Source: an uncultured Eggerthella sp. (GTDB lineage: Bacteria; Actinomycetota; Coriobacteriia; Coriobacteriales; Eggerthellaceae). Taken from it: DNA of 39,322 bases. Shown here in pieces: positions 32,571-39,322 of the stretch (the first letter of the stretch is position 1; each line of letters begins with the position of its first letter). A program made the translations under genes and the position numbers. Location: NCBI GenBank assembly GCA_902464295.1, contig CABQIW010000021.1, positions 1 through 39,322 on the forward strand, given 5' to 3'. The notes under the pieces were generated by a model that had not been told where the DNA came from, made no database searches, and saw nothing but the letters and a program-made list of their open reading frames with translations.

Positions 32571-32772
32571 AGGTCCTCGCTTGTTGCCACAAGGGGCTTA
32601 CGCCTGAGGGGTGGTTGGGTCGACCCGCTTTCGCTGTTCGCTTTCCTAATTAGGCAAGCTCATGCGCTTCGCTCCTTCGGACAGCCTATTACTATCTAAG
32701 AGTGCGGACTCAGAGTCGTCCAACCACCCCACAGGCTCCGCCCCTTATGGCAACGACAACTTACAGGATGAC
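32571..32772 (+). repeat. Long imperfect inverted repeat between hairpins B and C
   Basis: The arm at 32581-32618 pairs with the arm at 32720-32756. GGGGTGGTTGG (32608-32618) matches CCAACCACCCC (32720-32730) perfectly. After one mismatch come a 5-bp block (GCCTG side, 32602-32606 with 32732-32736), a small internal loop, then CAAGGGG-type and GTTGCCA-type blocks; about 30 pairs in all. Inside are the palindrome GGGTCGACCC (32617-32626), the boxes CTGTTC and TCATGC enclosing a hairpin (32640-32659) and GACTC-A-GAGTC (32707-32717). No open frame of note. With the flanking hairpins this fills the 351-bp gap between rplS and rnhB. Confidence 0.8.
32640..32659 (+). repeat. Central hairpin of the composite element
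   Basis: GCTT and AAGC close a stem that continues, past one T/C mismatch, into the palindrome CCTAATTAGG. It is directly preceded by CTGTTC and followed by TCATGC. The element at 39.3 kb has the same two boxes around a hairpin of different sequence. Confidence 0.7.
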
Positions 32773-32804
32773 AGGTGACAAAGCTACCCGGTCTTTTGTC
32801 ACCT
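32773..32804 (+). repeat. CTACCCGGTC-loop hairpin repeat, copy C
   Basis: AGGTGACAAA pairs perfectly with TTTGTCACCT around GCTACCCGGTCT. Same orientation as copies A, B and D. It ends 14 bases before the rnhB Shine-Dalgarno. Confidence 0.85.
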
Positions 32805-32829
32805 CAGCGAGTTGAGAAAAGGAGAGAGC

Positions 32830-33609
32830 GTGAGATCGATAGCGGAGATACGAGCGTTGCTGAAAGAAGCAACGCCTGAGAGCTTCCCTGCGCTCGAGCG
32901 TGCACTCGTTTCTGATGAGCGCAAAGGGGTGCAGCAGGCGCTCGCTACCGCGCGCAGACGTATCGAGCGCGAAGAGCAGGAGCATGCGCGCCTGATGCGT
33001 CTCTATACGTTCGAACAAGAGCTTGCAGGCGGCAAGGTCGTGCTTGGGCTCGATGAGGTTGGTCGCGGTCCTCTTGCTGGTCCTGTGAGCGTGGGCGCTG
33101 TCGTGCTCGATCCGGCGGCTGCGTTCATAGGCGGACTCAACGACTCCAAACAGATCGCGGAAGCGAAGCGCCCTGCTATCGCTGATGAGGTGAAGCGTTC
33201 AGCTCGCGCTTTCTCGGTCGTTCATATCCCTCCTGAGGATATCGATGAGTTCGGCATCATGGCCTGCCTCAAGCGCGCCTTCAAAGCAGCAGTTGCCAAT
33301 ATCGAAGCCCAAGGTATTGTGCCCGAGGTCATCCTGCTCGACGGCAATCCGCTTGGCTTCGACGCGCGCGAGATCAATGTGGTGAAGGGGGACGCGCGCT
33401 GTGCCTCCATTGCGGCTGCTTCGGTCATCGCTAAGGTCGAACGCGATGCGCTCATGGTCGGATACGATCAGGTTTACCCAGGGTATGATTTTGCTTCATC
33501 GAAGGGGTATGGCAGCGCGGCGCATCGTCGTGCTATCGCGGAGAAGGGGCTTACTCCTATTCATCGTGCTTCGTATTGCAAGAACTTCACAGAGAATCGT
33601 TCGCTTTAG
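32830..33609 (+). CDS. rnhB: Ribonuclease HII
   Basis: A 259-residue enzyme that nicks RNA in RNA-DNA hybrids and at single ribonucleotides. The catalytic block GLDEVGRGPLAGPVSVGAVVL contains D75 and E76; later acidic residues lie in VILLDGNPL and KVERDALM. The C-terminus SSKGYGSAAHRRAIAEKGLTPIHRASY is typical. The first 65 residues before the domain form a charged helix. GTG 32830 is preferred because AAGGAG lies five bases upstream; an in-frame TTG at 32812 has none. Confidence 0.95.
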   Translation: MRSIAEIRALLKEATPESFPALERALVSDERKGVQQALATARRRIEREEQEHARLMRLYTFEQELAGGKVVLGLDEVGRGPLAGPVSVGAVVLDPAAAFIGGLNDSKQIAEAKRPAIADEVKRSARAFSVVHIPPEDIDEFGIMACLKRAFKAAVANIEAQGIVPEVILLDGNPLGFDAREINVVKGDARCASIAAASVIAKVERDALMVGYDQVYPGYDFASSKGYGSAAHRRAIAEKGLTPIHRASYCKNFTENRSL

Positions 33610-33776
33610 AGTGACCAGCCGTACTCCGAATTCATAAAGAGTCTTTGCTGAACGGGGAGATTCCTCGGTGTTTGAGAAAAACGTGAGCAAAACGTAAATC
33701 TGCGCGCGCGAAGACATCAGATTTCTTTCAAATTTCGTTGAGATTTCCTTCCTATCCTTAGGTCAAGGAGGTAGGA

Positions 33777-34325
33777 ATGGAAGAATCACAAGCTTTATGC
33801 ACGAAACTAAAAGAAGAGGAAGCGCCTTGCAAAGAGAGCGCTGGTGTCAAAAGAGCCAATGCCACAGAAGAGGCCAAAGGGACCAAAAGAGCCAAAGCCG
33901 CAAAAGAGGTCGAAAGTGTCAAAGAGACCAAAGACGCTAAAGGAGCCAAGGACGTAGCTTCGTATTCCCCGCATGAACTCGGCAAGAGGGGAGAAGAGGC
34001 CGCCGCATGCTTTCTTCAGCGCCGCGAATACGAGATCCTCGATCGCAACTGGAAGTGCATCGCTGGCGAGGCGGATATCGTCGCGCTTCAAGACGATACG
34101 CTCTGCTTCATCGAGGTGAAAACTCGTAAGGACGCTCAGAAAGGCTTTCCCTCTGAGGCAGTGGATACGCGGAAACGTTCGCGTTATGAACGTATCGCAG
34201 CTTGCTATCTCAAAGATCATGATTATGCCGATGTACGCGTGCGTTTCGATGTCATCGCGATCCTTGTGCTCGGAGAGGATCGCGCTTTCCTGCGCCATCA
34301 TCTGAACGCCTTTGGGTCGATGTGA
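33777..34325 (+). CDS. yraN: YraN family (UPF0102) nuclease-like protein with Lys/Ala/Glu-rich N-terminal extension
   Basis: A 182-residue protein. From about residue 63 it is a normal YraN domain: ELGKRGEEAAACFLQRREYEILDRNWKCIAGEADIVALQDDTLCFIEVKTRK, with the Holliday-resolvase-like E-D-EVK pattern. The first 60 residues are unlike the family: a Lys/Ala/Glu-rich segment built from short units such as AKGTKRAKAAKE and KETKDAKGAKD, encoded by imperfect tandem repeats around CCAAAG (33850-33955). It is probably disordered or helical and charged. A perfect AAGGAGGT lies four bases upstream of the ATG, supporting this start. yifB follows directly, the usual order. Confidence 0.9.
   Translation: MEESQALCTKLKEEEAPCKESAGVKRANATEEAKGTKRAKAAKEVESVKETKDAKGAKDVASYSPHELGKRGEEAAACFLQRREYEILDRNWKCIAGEADIVALQDDTLCFIEVKTRKDAQKGFPSEAVDTRKRSRYERIAACYLKDHDYADVRVRFDVIAILVLGEDRAFLRHHLNAFGSM
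33850..33955 (+). repeat. Imperfect short tandem repeats inside the 5' end of yraN
   Basis: Units resembling AAAGAG-N-CCAAAG recur with 9-12-base spacing, coding for AK/VK-containing tri- and tetrapeptides. Such repeats can expand or contract in frame when the unit is a multiple of three. Confidence 0.6.
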
Positions 34326-34332
34326 GGCAGCG

Positions 34333-35883
34333 ATGTCCCAGCAGTCCTACAAGGTGAAGAGTGCGGTGCTACGCGGTGTTGAGGCGTTGCCGGTCGAAGT
34401 CGAGGTCCTCATCTCGAGCGGTATCCCTTCGTTCTCGATCGTGGGAATGCCCGATACTGCCATCCAGGAATCACGAGAGCGCGTGCGGGCGGCTATCAAA
34501 TCGGCAGGCTTCCATGTGCCAAGCGATAAGATCGTCGTGAACCTTGCGCCGAGCTCGTTGCGCAAGACGGGGTCGGGATTCGATCTGCCCATTGCGCTCG
34601 CGCTCCTTGCAGCAACTGGTCAGATCCCTGTTGCCCATCTGGAAAACGCGCTCGTGGTGGGTGAGCTCTCGCTTGAAGGAAGAGTTCGTTCTACGGCAGG
34701 GCTCATCTCGTATCAGCAATGCGCGCGCGAATTGGGCACAACGCTCATAACGGGAGCGACCGATCATGGAGCCCTTCCTGTTTCAGGGGTGGAATGCTTC
34801 GCGCTCGAATATCTGCGTCAGATCACGCGTGAAGAACTGCCGGCACTCTGCTTCAGTGAACCTGAGCAGCGCGATTATGCGTTCGATTTCGCAGACGTGG
34901 TCGGTCATGATGCGGCTAAACGTGCGTTGCAGGTGGCGGTTTGCGGAAATCACGGCATCATCATGATGGGTTCTCCTGGTGCGGGTAAGACCTTGCTCGC
35001 TCAGTGCGTGCCGAGCATTCTGCCTCCGCTTTCCGAAGAAGAGAAGATCCAAACCGCCATGATCCACTCAGCGCTCGATGCCGATCTGCGGAGGATCTAT
35101 GGTGGCTTGCGACCTTTTCGTATGCCTCATCATAGCGTGACGGCAGCAGGCCTGCTTGGGGGAGGAAACCCCGTGCGTCCCGGCGAAGTATCGCTCGCGC
35201 ACAATGGCGTGCTCTTCGTCGATGAGCTTGCAGAGATGCACAACGATGTGTTGCAGCAGCTTCGGCAGCCCCTTGAAGAGGGAATCGTGCACATCACACG
35301 AGCGGAAGGTTCGTACGTATTTCCCGCGCGCTTCATGTTCGTAGCGGCGACGAATCTCTGTCCCTGCGGTTACTACGGCGATGAAGAGCACGAATGCAAA
35401 TGCAGCCCGTATCAGATCCAGCGTTATCAGAGCAAGATAGGCGGTCCGGTGATGGATCGCATCGATATCAGGATCGATGTTGCTCGTATCGATCTTTCGC
35501 ATCTGGATAAGGCCCGTTCTGGTAAAAGTTCTGCGCAAATGAGAGACGAGATCGTCCGTGCACGTGCGTTTGCTCACGAACGCATGCTCCATCGCACGAA
35601 GAACCAAGGGGTGGATGAATGCTTGGGACCCGTAGATTCGCCGCTCCGGATCGGCAAACGCAATAAGCTCTTGGCACTGTTCCATTCTTGTGTGCTCAGC
35701 AGACGTGCGAATGAGTTCCTTGAACTTGCGATAAATACGAGTGGGCTCAATACGCGTTCGATCATGAAGATACTTTCGCTCGCGCGCACGATCGCCGACC
35801 TTTCCCTTTCGGATTCAGTCGAAGAAGAACACTTGGCTGAAGCCTATGCCCTGCGCTTTCAGACGAGCGAAACGAAACAATGA
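34333..35883 (+). CDS. yifB: YifB/ComM family Mg-chelatase-like AAA+ ATPase
   Basis: A 516-residue AAA+ protein. The N-terminal ChlI-type domain (VEVLISSGIPSFSIVGMPDTAIQESRERVRAAI near 22-54, VNLAPSSLRKTGSGFDLPIALALLAATG) is followed by the ATPase with Walker A MGSPGAGKTLLA near 214-225, Walker B NGVLFVDELAEM, and FVAATNLCPCGYYG with its cysteine cluster. Homologues (ComM) act as branch-migration helicases during natural transformation. Its neighbour dprA has a transformation role too. ATG 34333 is chosen with GAGG five bases upstream. Confidence 0.95.
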   Translation: MSQQSYKVKSAVLRGVEALPVEVEVLISSGIPSFSIVGMPDTAIQESRERVRAAIKSAGFHVPSDKIVVNLAPSSLRKTGSGFDLPIALALLAATGQIPVAHLENALVVGELSLEGRVRSTAGLISYQQCARELGTTLITGATDHGALPVSGVECFALEYLRQITREELPALCFSEPEQRDYAFDFADVVGHDAAKRALQVAVCGNHGIIMMGSPGAGKTLLAQCVPSILPPLSEEEKIQTAMIHSALDADLRRIYGGLRPFRMPHHSVTAAGLLGGGNPVRPGEVSLAHNGVLFVDELAEMHNDVLQQLRQPLEEGIVHITRAEGSYVFPARFMFVAATNLCPCGYYGDEEHECKCSPYQIQRYQSKIGGPVMDRIDIRIDVARIDLSHLDKARSGKSSAQMRDEIVRARAFAHERMLHRTKNQGVDECLGPVDSPLRIGKRNKLLALFHSCVLSRRANEFLELAINTSGLNTRSIMKILSLARTIADLSLSDSVEEEHLAEAYALRFQTSETKQ

Positions 35884-35900
35884 TCGAGAGAGGATGATTC

Positions 35901-36818
35901 ATGAGAGAATTGCGACCGACAAAACCCCTTGAAGGAGTACGCTTCATTCTTCCTTATGGAGGAGAGGATTATCCCGAGCAGTTGATGGATATTCCGGATC
36001 CACCGAAGAAGCTCTATGGAATTGGTAACCCGCAAGTGCTCACGTGCGGCCTTTCTGTGATCGGTGCGCGCAAAGCAACACCGTATGGGCGCGATGTGGC
36101 GTTCAAGTTCGCGAAGGTCGCTTCTGAGCATGGGGTCACGATCATCTCAGGTGGGGCGCTCGGATGCGATAGCGCAGCCCATAGGGGATGCCTTGAAGGA
36201 GGGAGCCCGACGGTGGTCGTGCTTGGTGGAGGATGCGATTGCATCTACCCCGAGTCGAATCGCGATCTGTTCCAGGAGGTCATTGATAAAGGTGGTGCCG
36301 TCATCTCCGAGCATCAGTGGCAGTTTCCACCCATGCCTTACACCTTCCGTGCACGCAATCGCATCATCGCAGGCCTTTCTCGTGCAACGCTCATCGTGGA
36401 AGCAGGGCTTCCTTCAGGAACGTTCTCGACTGCCGATGATGCGCTCTCTTCGAATCGCGAAGTGCTCGTTGTGCCCGGCGCGATCACTTCGCCCACCTCG
36501 CGCGGGGCGAACCGACTTCTGTATCAGGGCGCTACTCCGATTGTTGACGAAGAGACGTTCGAGGATGTTATCTTCAACCTGTATGGATGCTTGAAGGTCC
36601 AGGATATGCGCAGAAAAGAAGTGGAGGAGCATTCTGCTCTCTATGCAGCGCTGCAGGCAGAACAGTTGAGCATTGACGTGCTCATGCAAAAGGATGATAT
36701 TGGTGCTCCTTCGCCCGAAAAGAGACTTGCTTGGCTCATGGTTGAGTTAGCGAAGCTCGAACATGAGGGTTTCATAGAAAGATTCCCGAACGGAAGTTAT
36801 GGCGCTTGCGTTGTGTAG
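35901..36818 (+). CDS. dprA: DNA-processing protein DprA (Smf)
   Basis: A 305-residue protein that loads RecA on incoming single-stranded DNA in transformable bacteria. The Rossmann-like core has SVIGARKATPYGRDVAFKFA near 52-71, ISGGALGCDSAAHRGCLEGG near 84-103, VVLGGGCDCIYPESN and FRARNRIIAGLSRATLIVEAG, all conserved. Relative to most DprA proteins the N-terminal SAM-like region is nearly absent; the C-terminal winged helix (about 235-300) is present. The stop is 12 bases before trmFO. topA, which often lies between dprA and trmFO, is absent. Confidence 0.94.
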   Translation: MRELRPTKPLEGVRFILPYGGEDYPEQLMDIPDPPKKLYGIGNPQVLTCGLSVIGARKATPYGRDVAFKFAKVASEHGVTIISGGALGCDSAAHRGCLEGGSPTVVVLGGGCDCIYPESNRDLFQEVIDKGGAVISEHQWQFPPMPYTFRARNRIIAGLSRATLIVEAGLPSGTFSTADDALSSNREVLVVPGAITSPTSRGANRLLYQGATPIVDEETFEDVIFNLYGCLKVQDMRRKEVEEHSALYAALQAEQLSIDVLMQKDDIGAPSPEKRLAWLMVELAKLEHEGFIERFPNGSYGACVV

Positions 36819-36824
36819 TACCCT
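36819..36824 (+). promoter_or_regulatory. Candidate -10 box directly before trmFO
   Basis: TACCCT lies six bases before the trmFO ATG, directly after the dprA stop. There is no Shine-Dalgarno in front of trmFO, so a leaderless transcript is possible, though no good -35 is visible. Confidence 0.3.
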
Positions 36825-36830
36825 GATGGC

Positions 36831-38237
36831 ATGGAAAAACGTGTCGACATCATCGGAGGTGGCCTTGCAGGAAGTGAAGCTGCCCTGCAATTGGCGGCGG
36901 ATGGCTTCGCTGTTCGCTTGATCGAGATGCGTCCGTTTCGCACTACGGGTGCGCATCATGGTGATAAGTGCGCGGAACTCGTCTGTTCCAATTCGCTCAA
37001 ATCTACCAAAGAGGCCAGCGCTGCTGGCATGCTCAAGGCAGAGCTCGAGCTGCTTGGTTCGCATTTGCTCGCGTTCGCGCATGAGAGCAGCGTTCCTGCC
37101 GGTGGTGCGCTTGCGGTCGATCGCGAGCAGTTCGCCTCGTTGGTCACCGATGCGCTCGCGCGAGCGGGAGTTCATCGCATTGAAGCAGAGGTGGTAGGCA
37201 TTGACCCATCGGGTGCGCTCATCATCGAAGACGCGCATCATGAGGGACCGTACGCCCTTGAAGATCCAGCACCGTTTTGCATCATCGCTACGGGTCCTCT
37301 TACTTCGCCTGCGCTCGCAGAATCGCTGCGTACGCTCACCGGAGAAGACCATCTTTCCTTCTATGATGCTGCGGCACCGATCGTCTATGCGGATTCGCTC
37401 GACCACGATGTCGTGTTCGGTCAAAGCCGCTACGAAGAAGGTGCCGGGGACTATCTCAACGCGCCTTTCAACAAGGAAGAATATGAAGCCTTCGCGCAGG
37501 AGCTCATCGATGCCCGCTGCGTCATCAAGAAGGAATTCGAGACCGGCGATCTGTTCCAGGCTTGCCAGCCGATCGAAGAGATCGCACGCAAAGGATTCGA
37601 TGCGCCACGTTTTGGACCGTTGAAGCCAGTCGGACTCGTGGATCCGCGCACGCAGAAACGCCCCTGGGCAGTGGTGCAATTGCGCGCAGAGGGTAGAGAT
37701 AAGCAGTGCTATAACCTCGTTGGCTTCCAGACGAACCTTGCGTTCCCTGAACAAGAGCGCGTGTTCCGCATGATCCCCGGTCTTGAGCAGGCTCAGTTCG
37801 CGCGCTATGGCGTGATGCATCGCAACACCTTCATCAATGCACCTGAGCTGCTCAACTGCCATCTTGAACTGCAGAGCGCCGCTTCACGTGCTCTACCCGT
37901 CCGCTTGTATGTTGCAGGACAATTGAGCGGGACCGAAGGATATGTCGAAGCCATCGCTTCAGGATTGCTTGCCAGCTTGAGCGTACGTGCAGCTGCGCGC
38001 GGTATCGAGCTCGATCCGCTTCCGCGTGAAAGCGCTTTCGGGGCGCTCATAGACTACGCGACCGATCCGGAGACAAAAGACTACCAGCCGATGCATGTGA
38101 ATTTCGGCATCTTGCCGCCTTTCGAAGAACGTATTCGCAATAAGCAGCAGCGCTACGAGGCCTATGCCGAACGGGGGAGCGAAGCCATGAAATCATACGT
38201 TTCCGCGCATGCTTTGCTACTCGAGGGAACAAACTAG
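36831..38237 (+). CDS. trmFO: Methylenetetrahydrofolate--tRNA-(uracil-5-)-methyltransferase
   Basis: A 468-residue FAD enzyme that makes 5-methyluridine at tRNA position 54 using methylenetetrahydrofolate. FAD motif IIGGGLAGSEAALQLA begins at residue 7; CAELVCSNSLKSTKEASAAGMLKAELELLG near 43-72 and the cysteine region GDLFQACQPIEEIARKG are diagnostic, as are PWAVVQLRAEG, YNLVGFQTNL and the end QPMHVNFGILPPFEERIRNKQQRYEAYAERG. No ribosome site precedes the ATG. The recombinase gene follows three bases after the stop, an association common in Firmicutes and Actinomycetota. Confidence 0.97.
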   Translation: MEKRVDIIGGGLAGSEAALQLAADGFAVRLIEMRPFRTTGAHHGDKCAELVCSNSLKSTKEASAAGMLKAELELLGSHLLAFAHESSVPAGGALAVDREQFASLVTDALARAGVHRIEAEVVGIDPSGALIIEDAHHEGPYALEDPAPFCIIATGPLTSPALAESLRTLTGEDHLSFYDAAAPIVYADSLDHDVVFGQSRYEEGAGDYLNAPFNKEEYEAFAQELIDARCVIKKEFETGDLFQACQPIEEIARKGFDAPRFGPLKPVGLVDPRTQKRPWAVVQLRAEGRDKQCYNLVGFQTNLAFPEQERVFRMIPGLEQAQFARYGVMHRNTFINAPELLNCHLELQSAASRALPVRLYVAGQLSGTEGYVEAIASGLLASLSVRAAARGIELDPLPRESAFGALIDYATDPETKDYQPMHVNFGILPPFEERIRNKQQRYEAYAERGSEAMKSYVSAHALLLEGTN

Positions 38238-38240
38238 ATC

Positions 38241-39212
38241 ATGCCAGAACATGAAGAGCAGACCGAATGCAGTAAGCAGCGAGAATGCGCCTGCTCAGCG
38301 TCGCGCGCTCTGATCGACGAATACCTCGACTACTTGAGAACGCTCAATCATTCCGCACACACCATGAAAGCCTATGGAAACGATCTGACGAGCTTTGCGC
38401 AGTGGTGCTCTGAGACGAACACGCCTTTTGATGCTCCTTCCCATAAGCAGATCAGGCGTTATTTGGGCACGCTCGATCGAGAAGGGCGTTCGCGTAGAAC
38501 AGCTAACAGGCATCTCTCTTCGCTCAAAGGGTTCTATCAATGGCTCGTGATCGCGTATGGCTATCCTGCCAACCCGGCTGCGGTCCTGCAGGGCGCGAAG
38601 CAGGCACAAACGCTTCCCAAAACGATCTCGCATGAAGATATGCAGCGACTGCTTTCGGTGTATGCGAGCGAAGAAGAGCTTGAACGCGATAGAGCGGTGG
38701 CTCTGCGTAATCAGGCTGTTCTTGAGCTGCTCTATGCGTGTGGCTTGCGTGTGTCTGAAGTCGAAGGTCTCACGCTCAATAGGCTCCACCTCGACCAAGG
38801 GTATGTGAGCGTGGTGGGCAAGGGGAACAAAGAGCGCCGTGTCCCGATCTACCATAAAGCTGTTTCGGCGCTTCGCCGCTACCTTGAGGAATCACGCTCT
38901 GAGCTAGCTGCGCATTCAAAGCGCGCATCTGATGCCTGCTTCCTTTCAACGCGCGGCAACCCGCTCTCGACCGCCGCGATCCGCACGATCTTCAAGCAGG
39001 CGCTCGCGCTTGCTGGTCTCAACCCTTCGCTCTCACCCCATGCGATGCGCCACTCCTTTGCAAGTGATCTGCTCGTGGGTGGGGCGGACCTGCGCAGTGT
39101 GCAGGAAATGCTCGGCCATTCCAGCCTTTCGACCACGCAGATCTATACGCATCTTTCTCCCGAGCATTTGAAGCAGGTTCAGCAACAAGCCCATCCTCGC
39201 TCGAAAAGATGA
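38241..39212 (+). CDS. xerC: Tyrosine recombinase XerC/XerD
   Basis: A 323-residue site-specific recombinase. All catalytic residues are present: R170 (ACGLRVSE), K194 (VVGKGNKERRVPI), H267 and R270 (SPHAMRHSFAS), H293 (LGHSSLSTTQ) and the nucleophile Y302 (QIYTH). The N-terminal core-binding domain covers about 20-110. The first 20 residues carry three cysteines (C10, C16, C18), not usual for Xer proteins. Location after trmFO suggests the chromosome-dimer-resolving XerC/CodV type, but XerC and XerD cannot be told apart here. A structured repeat (copy D) overlaps its stop codon. Confidence 0.92.
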   Translation: MPEHEEQTECSKQRECACSASRALIDEYLDYLRTLNHSAHTMKAYGNDLTSFAQWCSETNTPFDAPSHKQIRRYLGTLDREGRSRRTANRHLSSLKGFYQWLVIAYGYPANPAAVLQGAKQAQTLPKTISHEDMQRLLSVYASEEELERDRAVALRNQAVLELLYACGLRVSEVEGLTLNRLHLDQGYVSVVGKGNKERRVPIYHKAVSALRRYLEESRSELAAHSKRASDACFLSTRGNPLSTAAIRTIFKQALALAGLNPSLSPHAMRHSFASDLLVGGADLRSVQEMLGHSSLSTTQIYTHLSPEHLKQVQQQAHPRSKR

Positions 39213-39239
39213 CGAACTACCCGGTCGTTCGACATCTTT
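39205..39239 (+). repeat. CTACCCGGTC-loop hairpin repeat, copy D
   Basis: AAAGATGACGAAC pairs with GTTCGACATCTTT with one mismatch around TACCCGGTC. The stem base differs from copies B and C (AAAGATG/CATCTTT against AGGTGAC/GTCACCT) but pairing is kept. It overlaps the last codons of the recombinase gene. Confidence 0.85.
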
Positions 39240-39277
39240 CCTGGCTCGATCAGCGCCGAGCGCGAGGCACGAGGTTC

Positions 39278-39322
39278 CCCGCTTCCCTGTTCGCGAATCA
39301 GCGCATGCTGATTCGCTCATGC
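39278..39322 (+). repeat. GTTC-hairpin-TCATGC module after copy D (cut by window edge)
   Basis: CCCGCTTCCCTGTTC is followed by a perfect 10-bp hairpin, GCGAATCAGC (39293-39302) with GCTGATTCGC (39307-39316), loop GCAT, then TCATGC at the window end. The order and both flanking boxes match 32623-32665, where the hairpin sequence is different. Confidence 0.75.

Noticed and set aside
32540..32804. CRISPR array
   Set aside because: Only two copies of a palindromic unit with a 202-bp, self-complementary spacer, and no cas genes; it does not fit CRISPR spacing.
33696..33724. AAATCTG...CAGATTT stem as terminator of rnhB
   Set aside because: Only seven pairs, a 15-base loop and no T-run; too weak to annotate.

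Overview
The window is chromosomal DNA from what looks like a member of the class Coriobacteriia (Actinomycetota), most likely an Eggerthellaceae-type anaerobe. This assignment is an inference. It rests on a mid-to-high GC content, the run cmk - plsC - ispH - der - plsY - gpsA, a folate-dependent TrmFO, and an anaerobic acyl-CoA dehydrogenase plus FixABCX module. No rRNA or species marker is present. Almost all genes lie on the + strand and are tightly packed. The exceptions are the carB fragment at the left edge and one acyl-CoA dehydrogenase.

Left part (1-3.9 kb): 5' end of carB (-), an extremely acidic protein of unknown function, a CAU-anticodon tRNA with its own terminator, a UPF0303/HbpS-like protein, trpS and a small four-helix membrane protein. 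Metabolic part (3.9-11.4 kb): two divergent acyl-CoA dehydrogenases face each other across a 504-bp AT-rich control region. The rightward one is followed by fixA, fixB, fixC and fixX, an electron-transfer route between an acyl-CoA enzyme and a quinone or low-potential carrier. This layout resembles E. coli ydiO-ydiQRST and caiA/fixABCX. A LysR-type regulator follows.

Housekeeping part (11.5-31 kb): an ABC-F ATPase and a long, mostly gap-free run covering trmL, an M50 site-2 protease, scpA, scpB, an RsuA/RluB-type pseudouridine synthase, tyrA with ACT domain, aroA, cmk, an acyltransferase, ispH, der, plsY, gpsA, ogt, rpe, a cysteine desulfurase, a PHP phosphatase, a Nif3 family protein, a zinc-ribbon coiled-coil protein and a dGTPase-like HD enzyme. 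Right part (31-39.3 kb): azlCD, rplS, rnhB, yraN with an unusual repeat-rich N-terminus, yifB/comM, dprA, trmFO and a XerC/D recombinase.

The most unusual content is non-coding. A structured repeat with the invariant loop CTACCCGGTC occurs four times (about 11.41, 32.54, 32.77 and 39.2 kb), always in the same orientation and always between genes. Two copies bracket a long imperfect inverted repeat at 32.58-32.76 kb. Three copies are followed by a second module in which GTTC and TCATGC flank a hairpin. At 32.6 and 39.3 kb that hairpin has entirely different sequence but keeps its pairing. I do not recognise this element from any named family.
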